The notes below the pieces were generated by a model. It saw only the letters and a program-made list of their open reading frames with translations, did not search any database and was not told the DNA's origin. From positions 619,529 through 683,528 of the forward strand of contig JAJPKA010000018.1 of NCBI GenBank assembly GCA_021323945.1: a stretch of DNA of 64,000 bases. Reading direction: 5' to 3'. This stretch comes from Pseudomonadota bacterium (lineage in GTDB: Bacteria > Desulfobacterota > Binatia > Binatales > Binataceae). Below, piece after piece: positions 8,710 through 17,364 of the stretch (positions are counted from its first letter, which is position 1; the number at the start of each line of letters is the position of its first letter). The translations under genes were made by a program, and so were the position numbers.

Positions 8710-11700
8710 CTAAAGTCTAGGCCTAAGTGTCTCGTCTGGCCAGCATCGATCAACGAAGGTACAGCCCAAACTCTCGCAGACACACCGACTCGACGGTTTT
8801 TTTGGAAAGTCGCCTGCCGACTGAGCTCGGATTAGTTCGTGCCCCAGTGATAAGATGCGTCGCTGGATTTCAGGAAGCGGGTCTAAGGCCAGCGCAACCG
8901 TCTTTCCTGGCTCCTTCAAGAACACTATTTCAGCCTCGATGGTTGCTTGGGGATATGCGGCCGCGACCGCCAGCGTATAAGCTTCCATCGGCAGCCTGTA
9001 GGGCTTTACGTCCGAAACAGCGGCATACTTGTAATCACGAACGATGATTCGATTCGCTTGCTGAATTAGCGCATCGATCTGACCGCGTATGAACAAGCCA
9101 TCGCCAAGGTGATGAAAAAATGGCACTTCGCGGGCGCTAGGAGCTGCGAGTTTCCCGACACATTTCGCCAAGTCTGCGGCTATCGACCTGCGCTCGGTCG
9201 AATCGAGTCCGGCCGCGAGGCCGAAATGTTCGGTTAGTTCGAAAATCTCCTTTTCGTTCTTTGCCGAAAAATGCAACCGCTCCAGCACTGCGTGAGCCAC
9301 GATCCCCATCACCAAGCTGTTCGATTTTCCCCCACCATTCGTCCGGATCTCGGGGAGTTTCAGGTTATGGCGCAGATGAAACTGGCGGGGACATCGCTCG
9401 AAATCAGCAAGTGCCGTCGGACTAATCACCAGTTCCTGGGCAATAGATGGCTTAAAGGCTAACCGACCTGCCGCAAGCGTCTCGATTGACGAAGTGTCGT
9501 CCGATGAAGCCTTTGGAACGCGGGATTCGCTCGAGTATTTATGCGGCTGAGGTCTCATCAGCAGGACCCTTGAATTGCCACATTCGACGAGCATCTGATC
9601 CCTGTCAGAATTGATGAATCTTGCATAGGCCTCATTGCCAATGAAGCTGCGGAGCTGTTCGGCCCAGCCGTGAACCATCGCGCCTTCGCTAATTATGAGG
9701 CGATCGCGCGCTCTTGTTAGTGCCACATACAACAGCCGCCGCGATTCCGCATCCTGCTCGCTCCGACTCCGCTCACGAAAATCATCCAGGAGTTGGTTAG
9801 GGATTTCGTCCATTCCGCTACCGGTCGTGTCACACATCAACAACCCATTTTGAGGATCGACCACCGTGCGGCGTGAATCGGTCTCCCACTTACGACCGCA
9901 ATCGGCCAGGATAACCACCGGGAATTCGAGACCTTTCGCCTGATGGACGGTCATTAACCGAACCACATTTTCGCCTTCGCCGAGGATCTGGGCGGCGGGT
10001 TCATAGGGTTGCTGCTCGGCCAGACGACGCAGATAGACGACGCAGTCGTGGAATACGAAAACTCGGCGTGACTCAAACTCACGTGCCAGATCAACCAGTT
10101 TGCGCACATTGGCGACTCGCTGCGTGCCCTGAGGAAGCCCGAGCAAGACGGCTTCGTAAGAAGTGGCGACGAGCGCATGCTCGATTACCGCTGCGATCGC
10201 ACCACGTTGGCGAAGCCCGCGCAGTTCATCCAAAATCCGCCATGCGCGCGAAGCATCCTCCCGTCCCCTGGATAACCACGAAAAAGCAGGCCCGGCCTTA
10301 AAGAAAGCGGTGGAGAAACTACTGGACGGTGGTTCCTGCCGACCATCATTAGCGCTTACGCCACAAAGGGCGATCTCAGTGAGACAGTCATCCGAAAGGC
10401 CAAATAATGGTGAGCGGAGGGCGGCCACCAGCGCCAGCGAGTCGGACGGATTGTCAACTGTGGTCAACAACTCGATTAGGTCAAGAATTTCTTGACGACC
10501 GAAAAATCCGCGTCCTTTTACCGTATATGCCGGAATCCCAGCGTTGAGCAGCGCGGTTTCATAAATCGCGACGTCAGTAAACGCCCGCAACAGTATCACC
10601 ACGTCGCCGTATCGCACCGGCCGAACGGCTCCGCTGACCGGGTCCGTCACAAGCTCTTTATCCACCAGTTCGACGATTCGACTAGCGAGGGCGCGCGCTT
10701 CCAGTACCCGCTTGTTGCTCGCATTCCCTGCAATTAAAGCGCTGCTTGAAGAGCTCGGTTGCTGCGGCAAAGTCAGGTTCGCAATACCTGACTCGCCGAC
10801 CGCGATCACGACTTCAACCGGGGGATTCAAAGTCGAGGTGCGAAGTGGAGCCAGTTCGTGTTCCGGACCCCATTGGATCCAATAGGCAGGCGGAGGCGAC
10901 TGCGACGCTCGCATGAGTTTGGCGCCGACACCGTTGACGAATGCTATGATGTTGGGCGAAGAACGACGGTTCCCCTGCAACGGCAACTCGCGAATCTGTA
11001 AATCTTCGAGGCGTTTGATCCGCTCAAATCCGCCAACGTCAGCGCCCCGAAAGCGATAGATCGACTGCTTTTCGTCCCCGACCGCAAACAAGTGTGGCGA
11101 CGGCACATCGCGTTCGGGTTCAACCAGAAGTGTGACGATTTGCTGCTGAATTTGATCGGTATCCTGGAATTCATCGATCAAAAGCTCTCGCAGTTCAGTT
11201 TTATAGCGGTGTCGCCTGTCGGATTTGCTCGCCAGCAATTGCCGGGTGCGGAACAGAAGATCGTTAAAGGTGACAAGGCGTTCTTTGATCTTGACTTCAT
11301 CGATTCTGGCTGCGACCTCGCGGATCAACGCTGCGACTTCCTGCGCTCTTCGAACGGAACGGCACGCGCCATAAAGTGAGACAAGCTCGCCTTCGAGCCC
11401 GTAAGCGGTCGAGCAACGCCTGACAATCGCCTTGATCGACTTGACGCATTCGGCAAGCTGTCCCCGCGCCTCGGGCAGGCAATCACAAAACTCGCGTAAC
11501 AGAGCGAATCTTTCAGGTTCGACCTTTGCGTCAAGCGCCGTAATGCCTTGACGAAATTCGTCCTTGCGCATCCGTAGCGCGGCCGTCTTTTGCGCCGCTC
11601 TTTCATTCGAACAACTGAATCTCAGCAACTGTTCAACGAGGTTGACGAGTTGATGAGCGAGCTGGCTTATTCGATCCGCACCTTTCGCTGTGCGAACAGC

Positions 11701-12327
11701 CGTCGCCGAAGTCGCCTCCAACAGCCACTGTGACGTCTGCCCGATTCGTGCCAGCTCGTCGAGAATTCGCATGACCGTCTCGACGGCACCTTCACGCATC
11801 ATCCTGCCGTGGAAGCCACAAGCGCGAACCAGATAAGCGGCAGCGGGATCCGACCGGCGCACTTTGTCGATTAGGAATTCTCGGCAAACGCGTTCGAGAA
11901 AAGTCTGACTTTCGTATTCGTCCAGCACCTCGAAATCAGGGTCAAGAGCAGCAGCGATGGCATTTTCCCGCAAAATCCGCCCACAGAAGGCGTGGATAGT
12001 CGAGATGCGTGCCGCTGTCAGTTGTCGATGCGCGGTGAAGAGATGGGTCCGAAGGTCACCGCGGCGCTCCGATTGAAGACGTTCCTCAAGCACTGCCGCA
12101 ATACGCTCGCGCATATCGTAGGCAGCTTTCTCAGTGAAGGTTATTGCGGCCACCTGGAGCGGTGATAGCGGTGGGTAGTCTTTAATGTCGCCGGCGACCA
12201 ATGCGACGAATCGGCGCGCCAGCACCTCGGTCTTGCCCGAACCTGCCCCCGCTCTAATCAAGACGTTGCCTGGCGTCAGGATCGCGGCTCGCTGTTCGTC
12301 ACTGAGAATGACAGGGTTCAGGTTCAC
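8710..12327 (-). CDS. addA: AddA-type UvrD helicase with C-terminal PD-(D/E)XK nuclease
   Basis: A 1205-residue helicase-nuclease for processing DNA double-strand ends before RecA loading. Helicase motifs in order: LSDEQRAAI (Q motif, residues 8-16), Walker A AGAGSGKT (26-33), DEFQDT (about 385), GDEKQSIYRFRGADV, HQAKGLEFPVVI, and RLLYVALTRARDRLI. The C-terminal nuclease has GIVAHAVLE, RGQIDALI and VRDYKYA. A Cys in FERCPRQF plus CESLGCTFVDRC near the end could hold a 4Fe-4S cluster. The start is GTG at 12327, forming a GTGA overlap with the upstream partner gene and preceded by AGAAGG. Overlap and partner identity support an AddAB-type heterodimer. The exact subfamily (AddA versus AdnA-like) is uncertain. 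Confidence 0.85.
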   Translation of the reverse strand: MNLNPVILSDEQRAAILTPGNVLIRAGAGSGKTEVLARRFVALVAGDIKDYPPLSPLQVAAITFTEKAAYDMRERIAAVLEERLQSERRGDLRTHLFTAHRQLTAARISTIHAFCGRILRENAIAAALDPDFEVLDEYESQTFLERVCREFLIDKVRRSDPAAAYLVRACGFHGRMMREGAVETVMRILDELARIGQTSQWLLEATSATAVRTAKGADRISQLAHQLVNLVEQLLRFSCSNERAAQKTAALRMRKDEFRQGITALDAKVEPERFALLREFCDCLPEARGQLAECVKSIKAIVRRCSTAYGLEGELVSLYGACRSVRRAQEVAALIREVAARIDEVKIKERLVTFNDLLFRTRQLLASKSDRRHRYKTELRELLIDEFQDTDQIQQQIVTLLVEPERDVPSPHLFAVGDEKQSIYRFRGADVGGFERIKRLEDLQIRELPLQGNRRSSPNIIAFVNGVGAKLMRASQSPPPAYWIQWGPEHELAPLRTSTLNPPVEVVIAVGESGIANLTLPQQPSSSSSALIAGNASNKRVLEARALASRIVELVDKELVTDPVSGAVRPVRYGDVVILLRAFTDVAIYETALLNAGIPAYTVKGRGFFGRQEILDLIELLTTVDNPSDSLALVAALRSPLFGLSDDCLTEIALCGVSANDGRQEPPSSSFSTAFFKAGPAFSWLSRGREDASRAWRILDELRGLRQRGAIAAVIEHALVATSYEAVLLGLPQGTQRVANVRKLVDLAREFESRRVFVFHDCVVYLRRLAEQQPYEPAAQILGEGENVVRLMTVHQAKGLEFPVVILADCGRKWETDSRRTVVDPQNGLLMCDTTGSGMDEIPNQLLDDFRERSRSEQDAESRRLLYVALTRARDRLIISEGAMVHGWAEQLRSFIGNEAYARFINSDRDQMLVECGNSRVLLMRPQPHKYSSESRVPKASSDDTSSIETLAAGRLAFKPSIAQELVISPTALADFERCPRQFHLRHNLKLPEIRTNGGGKSNSLVMGIVAHAVLERLHFSAKNEKEIFELTEHFGLAAGLDSTERRSIAADLAKCVGKLAAPSAREVPFFHHLGDGLFIRGQIDALIQQANRIIVRDYKYAAVSDVKPYRLPMEAYTLAVAAAYPQATIEAEIVFLKEPGKTVALALDPLPEIQRRILSLGHELIRAQSAGDFPKKPSSRCVCESLGCTFVDRCWPDETLRPRL

Positions 12328-15300
12328 CAATCGCCTTCTATTTTTCGATAACGGCAAACGCGCCGATAGGGGCAATAGTCACTACATTGGAGCGGATCGA
12401 CGTCGAAGTGGCCGGCGAGTGCCTCATTAACCAGATCCGCGAGTCGATCCCGTACGGTTTTCCGACGGCTGGACTCAACTTGGGAGCCCAAAAGGTCCAA
12501 CGGAATCTCCTGCTCGGCCTGTTTGGCCCGGTTTTTTAAGACTATGTAACTGAGCTTAATCGATGCTCGCGGTGATAATTCTGAGCGGAAATGTTCAGCG
12601 GCGGCGAGTGCATATACAGGCATTTGCAAATCCTCGGCCGCGAAATAAGCCGGTTTTAATCGCTCCTCGTACTGTTTGAGTCGGCGCGACGTCTTGTAGT
12701 CAATCAGCCTGAGACTGCTGATCTGTCCTCCCTGCTCACGATAAATCTCCAGGCGATCGATGCGGCCCGCTAGCACAATCTCGGCGGCAGCCCCAGCCAA
12801 CCCGGGCCGGATCGGAAGTTTAAAGTTGAACTCCAGCTCATGGAACAACTCCGAAGCTGCCTGGCCGGTTTCCAAACGAACTGCCTCATGCTCGATTAAC
12901 TCTTCGACCATCGCCTCGATTATCAGCCAATCATTTTGGAAGAAGGCGGGGTCGGGCGCGGCGTGGCTTTCTCGCTCATGAAATTCCTCAAGCACTTCGC
13001 GCGCACACACACGCAGCGAGGCGGGGTCCGAATCCTGTGCCCGAGTGAAGATCTCCCTGACGATTTCGTGAACGAGCGTCCCGGTCTCCGCTGCGGTCCG
13101 CTGATAGTCACCTTCGGCAGTTTCCCGCAGACGCAGCACCTGCCCGGCTAGGAACTTAAAACCGCAAGTGGCCAGGTCCGTCAGTTGGGCGGCGCTCCAG
13201 CTTCGCGGCTGGCCATTGGGCAGGCGGAGCAATGAATGTCGCAAAACTGAGCTTGCTTGCACGCGGCCGTCATACTTCGTGGCACGTGAAAACTTTTCCG
13301 TATCGCTCGAAAGATCGATCGCGAGCCACTCGGCGCCGGATGTTCCTTTCGCTTGACGGCGGCGTTGCTTGACGAGTTCTTCCCTGGTTGGCAATGCGAA
13401 ATATTGTTCGCGGCGGCGCTCGGCTTCGGTTCGACGCACAATTGAGTCGACCTCAACGACGCCCGCTAAAGTCGACATTCCCTGCTCTGGCAGCATTGAA
13501 TCGAGCGCGGCGCGGGCCAGAAACTCCTGGCGCCCGAAGCAGTCACTCGCCCGGGGAATCAAACCATCACCCGAGATCTGTTCGGCGCTCGTGTCCAGGA
13601 TACGGCTTACTTCCTCAACGAAAGGCGAGACCACAAGCGGATTACCGGAAATATCCGCCTTCGAGTAAGTCAAAACGACCGACTCCGTCGCCATCGACAT
13701 CGCCAAAAAAAACAAGAATGGCTCTTCGAGGTTCCGGTCAGCGTGGGTGCGAAGAATTGGTCCCGGTTGATCGGGTGCGAAACAGCCCAGCCGCTGCCGA
13801 ATAGCGGCGCGCAACGATGCATTCAATCTCCCAATCGCGTGGTCTGAGATTAACGAATTTTGAAGGTGATGGATCGGAAACAGTCCATCGTTGAGGCCAA
13901 TGATGAAAACCTGTTCAAAATCGAGACCCCGCGCATCCGTCACCGTGATCGCGCGCACCCCGTGCAGATGGTTTGATGCCGCCTCGGCTGTGGTTCGTTC
14001 AAACGTCTGCTCGACCAAAGCGACAAACTGCTCGAGGCTGAGCTCGCGTTGCGGGCAAATAATTTCGCCCTCGCGCGCCAGCGCTTCCAACGCCGAGCGC
14101 ACAGGGCCTGCTGCCGCGGCAGCGGAATCCGTCACCGATTCCCGCAAGGGATCAAAGCCGAGACGCGCCAAAACATCTGCGGTGCGCGCGACATGCCCCG
14201 CAATGGTCGCCGGATGTTCCAGCGTGACCAGCAAATCCAGGAATTGGCTCCACGGCCCAGCTGCGCGCTCGAGTGCTGCAAGCTGCCGTCGCAGTTCAAC
14301 CGCGCGAGCATTATGAGGGTTTTCCGTCAGAGCTCGCCTTAGCTCCGCTCTTCGCTGCTTGATACAGCTGCCCAACGGCCGAGTCCTGCGATCGATATAG
14401 CCTACCAGGCCAGGCAGCTCGTCATACCCGGAAGCGGCGAAACGCAGAAACGGCGCGCGGCACAGACTCAAGAGGCGGTCACGATGATAGTCCTCAAGGG
14501 GGATCCGGAGCACATCTTTAACCACTCGCACCGCAGCATACGACAACAAAGGCCGTCGCTCATGGAAACACAGTGGGATCCGATAGGCACGGAACGCGGC
14601 TTCGAGATAATCTCTGTAGGGTGCCAAAGTGCGGGCGACAATCGCAATTCGCTCCAGCGGGATGCGCTCCGCAGGCGGCAGCTCCAGCATGCGACGAATA
14701 GCTCGAGCGACTTCTTCCGCCTCCCGCCTGCGATCGGGTGCCGCGAGAATTCGGACGGTTCCATCGGGCGGCGGAACATTTGCGCTGGTCACCCCACCCT
14801 CTCCCTTACCTTTGCCCGGCTCCATAGATTCAGACCCGCCCTGCTCGGGCGTAGCCTGGTCAGCTGAACCTGCAAACAGGTGTGTTAGCACGAAACCCAG
14901 GCGCCCCCTGCGGCCATTTCTGCGGACAAAGTTCGGAAGGACTTTGTCAGCGATTGATGCCTCCGCGACGAAACGGTTCCAGGTAAGCTCGGCGAATCTG
15001 CGAACCTCAAGATCGAAAGGTTCGGCTTGAATCGTCAAAGTTGCGTCACCGATCAGTCGGATCAGCGATGAGACGAGCATGAACTGCACGAGACTCGGGT
15101 CGTAGACCTCAGCCACCAGCAGGCGTTCGATTCCGTCCAGGAAGTGGGGGCGCTGGCCAGTTTGCTCGGCACGATGCAGCCATTGAAGCACTAACCGCTC
15201 CTGGCCATGCGCGTCCACCGCCCCGGCCGCCTGAAGCACGGCTTCATACTCCGCGAAAATTTCGGCGATAGCGCCAACCCGGCTGGAATCTTCGTCGAGC

Positions 15301-15638
15301 AACTGCGCACAGGCCGCTCGCAAGTCGGTCGCCTCTACAGCCGCGCTTTTGAACTCATGGATGATGCGTAACAGATGCTCGCGGACGCCCACACTGGCGG
15401 GAAAAGGCAGCTGGAGGCCCCGAGCGGTAACCTGATTTATCGCTTGTTCGAGGGCCAGTCGCTCACCAATGGGTCCGATAGTGAGGTATTTGGGGTTTGC
15501 TTCGCGGCATAAGGCATCAACCAACTGGGGGAAAGTCGTGAGCCGATGACCTATCAGTACCGAGTGTGTTCGAGTGTAGTGCTTGAGAAGATCTTCGACT
15601 TTATCCGCGGTCGGATAGATCGCGAGCACCGAATTCAT
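12324..15638 (-). CDS. addB: AddB-type PD-(D/E)XK nuclease subunit
   Basis: A 1104-residue partner of the downstream helicase. No Walker A is visible near the N-terminus (it starts MNSVLAIYPTADKVEDLL), so the UvrD-like part is probably structural and used for Chi-like recognition, as known for AddB. The middle keeps helicase-fold echoes such as VRAITVTDARGLDFEQVFIIG. The C-terminal nuclease shows GTLVHEIVREIF, LAGRIDRLEI and LRLIDYKTSRR, followed by CSDYCPYRRVC. With the Cys in DLATCGFKF this gives the four cysteines expected for the AddB iron-sulphur staple. It is first in the operon; its stop overlaps the helicase start by four bases. The ATG at 15638 has a weak ribosome site. Confidence 0.8.
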   Translation of the reverse strand: MNSVLAIYPTADKVEDLLKHYTRTHSVLIGHRLTTFPQLVDALCREANPKYLTIGPIGERLALEQAINQVTARGLQLPFPASVGVREHLLRIIHEFKSAAVEATDLRAACAQLLDEDSSRVGAIAEIFAEYEAVLQAAGAVDAHGQERLVLQWLHRAEQTGQRPHFLDGIERLLVAEVYDPSLVQFMLVSSLIRLIGDATLTIQAEPFDLEVRRFAELTWNRFVAEASIADKVLPNFVRRNGRRGRLGFVLTHLFAGSADQATPEQGGSESMEPGKGKGEGGVTSANVPPPDGTVRILAAPDRRREAEEVARAIRRMLELPPAERIPLERIAIVARTLAPYRDYLEAAFRAYRIPLCFHERRPLLSYAAVRVVKDVLRIPLEDYHRDRLLSLCRAPFLRFAASGYDELPGLVGYIDRRTRPLGSCIKQRRAELRRALTENPHNARAVELRRQLAALERAAGPWSQFLDLLVTLEHPATIAGHVARTADVLARLGFDPLRESVTDSAAAAAGPVRSALEALAREGEIICPQRELSLEQFVALVEQTFERTTAEAASNHLHGVRAITVTDARGLDFEQVFIIGLNDGLFPIHHLQNSLISDHAIGRLNASLRAAIRQRLGCFAPDQPGPILRTHADRNLEEPFLFFLAMSMATESVVLTYSKADISGNPLVVSPFVEEVSRILDTSAEQISGDGLIPRASDCFGRQEFLARAALDSMLPEQGMSTLAGVVEVDSIVRRTEAERRREQYFALPTREELVKQRRRQAKGTSGAEWLAIDLSSDTEKFSRATKYDGRVQASSVLRHSLLRLPNGQPRSWSAAQLTDLATCGFKFLAGQVLRLRETAEGDYQRTAAETGTLVHEIVREIFTRAQDSDPASLRVCAREVLEEFHERESHAAPDPAFFQNDWLIIEAMVEELIEHEAVRLETGQAASELFHELEFNFKLPIRPGLAGAAAEIVLAGRIDRLEIYREQGGQISSLRLIDYKTSRRLKQYEERLKPAYFAAEDLQMPVYALAAAEHFRSELSPRASIKLSYIVLKNRAKQAEQEIPLDLLGSQVESSRRKTVRDRLADLVNEALAGHFDVDPLQCSDYCPYRRVCRYRKIEGDW

Positions 15639-16017
15639 CGTCAGGCGAATCCTGGCTGGGCGTTTCGGCCAGGCAGTATCATCCGGAATTTACCGGATGA
15701 GCGCAGCTCGCAGAAGCATCACTGTCCCAAAGCTGGACTTTTTCGAACAGCTATTCGCATGATCATCATTGTTAACAATTAACTCAAACGACCAGCGAGG
15801 TCGCCGCCTCTGCCCGGATTCACGAAACAACCGATCACGCTTTCAGCAGCTGGTACAGGAAAACACAGGAAATCGCCGCTCGGCTTCGTGGGCCGCGGCA
15901 CGTTTTCGGCACAAGTCCAGCTCAAAAGCGAGGAGCGGCCTTGACGCAATGAGCCCCTTTAAACAGGTTCATAACTATTTGACTCTTTCCAACAATTGAT
16001 GTGACTGCAAATGCGGG
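15639..16017. other. intergenic region between tRNA cluster and addB
   Basis: Contains a perfect seven-base-pair hairpin (CATCCGG/CCGGATG, 15680-15699) just upstream of addB, with no T run after it on either strand. No protein or RNA gene was recognised in the remainder. Confidence 0.5.
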
Positions 16018-16090
<73 letters not shown>

Positions 16091-16112
16091 CTGCCTGTTC
16101 AGTGGAAATTGG

Positions 16113-16186
16113 GGTGAGTGAAGGGACTTGAACCCTCGACCACCGGGGCCACAACCCGGTGCTCTGCCAACTGAGCTACACTCACC
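16113..16186 (-). tRNA. tRNA-His (anticodon GUG)
   Basis: The minus-strand cloverleaf has acceptor GTGAGTG/CACTCAC and the extra G at -1 opposite C73 that marks tRNA-His. The anticodon stem CCGGG/CCCGG encloses loop TTGTGGC. The T-loop is GTTCAAGTC. CCA is not encoded. Confidence 0.95.
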
Positions 16187-16268
16187 GCCCTCATCATCAT
16201 TGTAGCGTGGCTGCCACGGCGGCTGATGAATTCGTCCTACCGCATTATTCGCTCCGCCAGGCTTTCCA

Positions 16269-16341
16269 CGCGCCAGAAGGGATTCGAACCCCTGACCCGC
16301 GGCTTAGAAGGCCGCTGCTCTTTCCCCTGAGCTACTGGCGC
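16269..16341 (-). tRNA. tRNA-Arg (anticodon UCU)
   Basis: The minus-strand cloverleaf has acceptor GCGCCAG/CTGGCGC and discriminator G. The anticodon stem GCGGC/GCCGC encloses loop CTTCTAA. The T-loop is GTTCGAATC. CCA is not encoded. Confidence 0.95.
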
Positions 16342-16346
16342 ATCAA

Positions 16347-16420
16347 TCGGGGCGAGCCGATTTGAACGGCCGACCCCCTGCTCCCAAGGCAGGTGCGCTA
16401 CCAGGCTGCGCCACGCCCCG
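16347..16420 (-). tRNA. tRNA-Pro (anticodon UGG)
   Basis: The minus-strand cloverleaf of 74 nt has acceptor CGGGGCG/CGCCCCG and discriminator A. The anticodon stem CCTGC/GCAGG encloses loop CTTGGGA. The T-loop is GTTCAAATC. Only five bases separate it from tRNA-Arg, so the cluster is presumably one transcript in the order Pro-Arg-His-Lys. Confidence 0.95.
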
Positions 16421-17160
16421 AACTTCTGATGGATTAACATAGCGGCGGTTCGCTCTCAACCAGCCCCTGCTGCGCGAAACTCCTGCCAGCCGTCCACCAC
16501 AACCGATCGACTGCCTATCGCCATCGCGGCCCTCCCCGTTTCCCATCAGTTGAGCTAAAGGATCAAAAACCTTTGCTACTTGTGGATGTAGTGGCCCGGC
16601 ACCGAGCCCTGCGACCCTCGTGCAGGACGTACCAGCCTTCCGATTGGCATTGACAGGATTAGACCGGTTTCACGCGGCTCATCGCCAAGCCGCGTTCAGA
16701 TCGGCACCATAGTCCCGCAAAGATACCTCCTCTGTCCAGGGCCGACGCAAAGCCTCGACGCTCAGGAGTCGTTCAGGGCACGGGCACCCAATGTACCCAC
16801 CAATGTCAACGATGCTGATCGCGGGCCGCGCTGCACCAGATAAGACGATTTGCTGCCTGTTCGGAGCCGGAGTCGCAAATTGCGGCACTCCTCGCACCAT
16901 GGTCTGGCCCTCTTCACGTCTCCTAATAGCGCTTAGAACAGTAAATTCGGAGGACTTATCCGTTAGCGGCCGAGGTTGCGTACCAAAGATCCATCTTTAA
17001 ATTAATTAGCAAAATGCAAAAAGCCTTAATTTTCAAAGACTTACCCAGGTATCCAAGGGGTTGGGCTGGATCATTTTCGCACAATAGGAAAATCCCGGGA
17101 TCGAAAGGAGTCGATTTATAGTTAGTTTTCTCCGGCATTACCCTTGCTTTACTAGCAGTC
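16421..17160. other. long intergenic region, no coding gene recognised
   Basis: About 740 bases between the tRNA-Pro gene and a terminator. Short frames on both strands lack ribosome sites. An AT-rich patch at 16976-17040 contains TTGCGT, a 16-base spacer and TAAATT (16976-17003), a weak plus-strand promoter candidate that could drive the transcript ending at the terminator near 17272. Confidence 0.4.
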
Positions 17161-17272
17161 AGCGCTGCCATCTCCCCAACACGCCAGCGCTGTGTCCCCC
17201 AAGCAGGCCGGGCTGTCCCTCCGTGGGTCCCCCAACGTGCGGTCGCAAATCAGGCAGCCCGGCCTTTTTTTC
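17161..17272 (+). ncRNA. candidate small RNA ending in a strong terminator
   Basis: A seven-base-pair stem (AGCGCTG 17161-17167 with CAGCGCT 17185-17191) sits just before a canonical terminator, and no ORF precedes either on this strand. The true 5' end is unknown and may lie near 17010. No signature of tmRNA, RNase P, SRP or 6S RNA was recognised, so the identity is open; it could also be only a 5' or read-through terminator. Confidence 0.3.
17205..17272 (+). terminator. Rho-independent terminator
   Basis: An 11-base-pair perfect stem (AGGCCGGGCTG at 17205-17215 with CAGCCCGGCCT at 17254-17264) is followed directly by a run of T. The loop region holds a smaller TGGG/CCCA hairpin. The orientation is plus; no T run exists on the other side. 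Confidence 0.8.
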
Positions 17273-17364
17273 AAGAATTTCCCAGCCAGGCCCAATCGCG
17301 GCTAAATGTCAGTGATGAAATAATCACGGCGCTCATTCTTCCTTACTTAAAGGAGGCATCCGAC

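Noticed and set aside
16976..17272. Identification of the candidate RNA as tmRNA, RNase P, SRP or 6S
   Set aside because: None of the diagnostic sequences (for example the SRP GGAAGCAGCC-type apex or the RNase P GGAAAGTCC core) is present.
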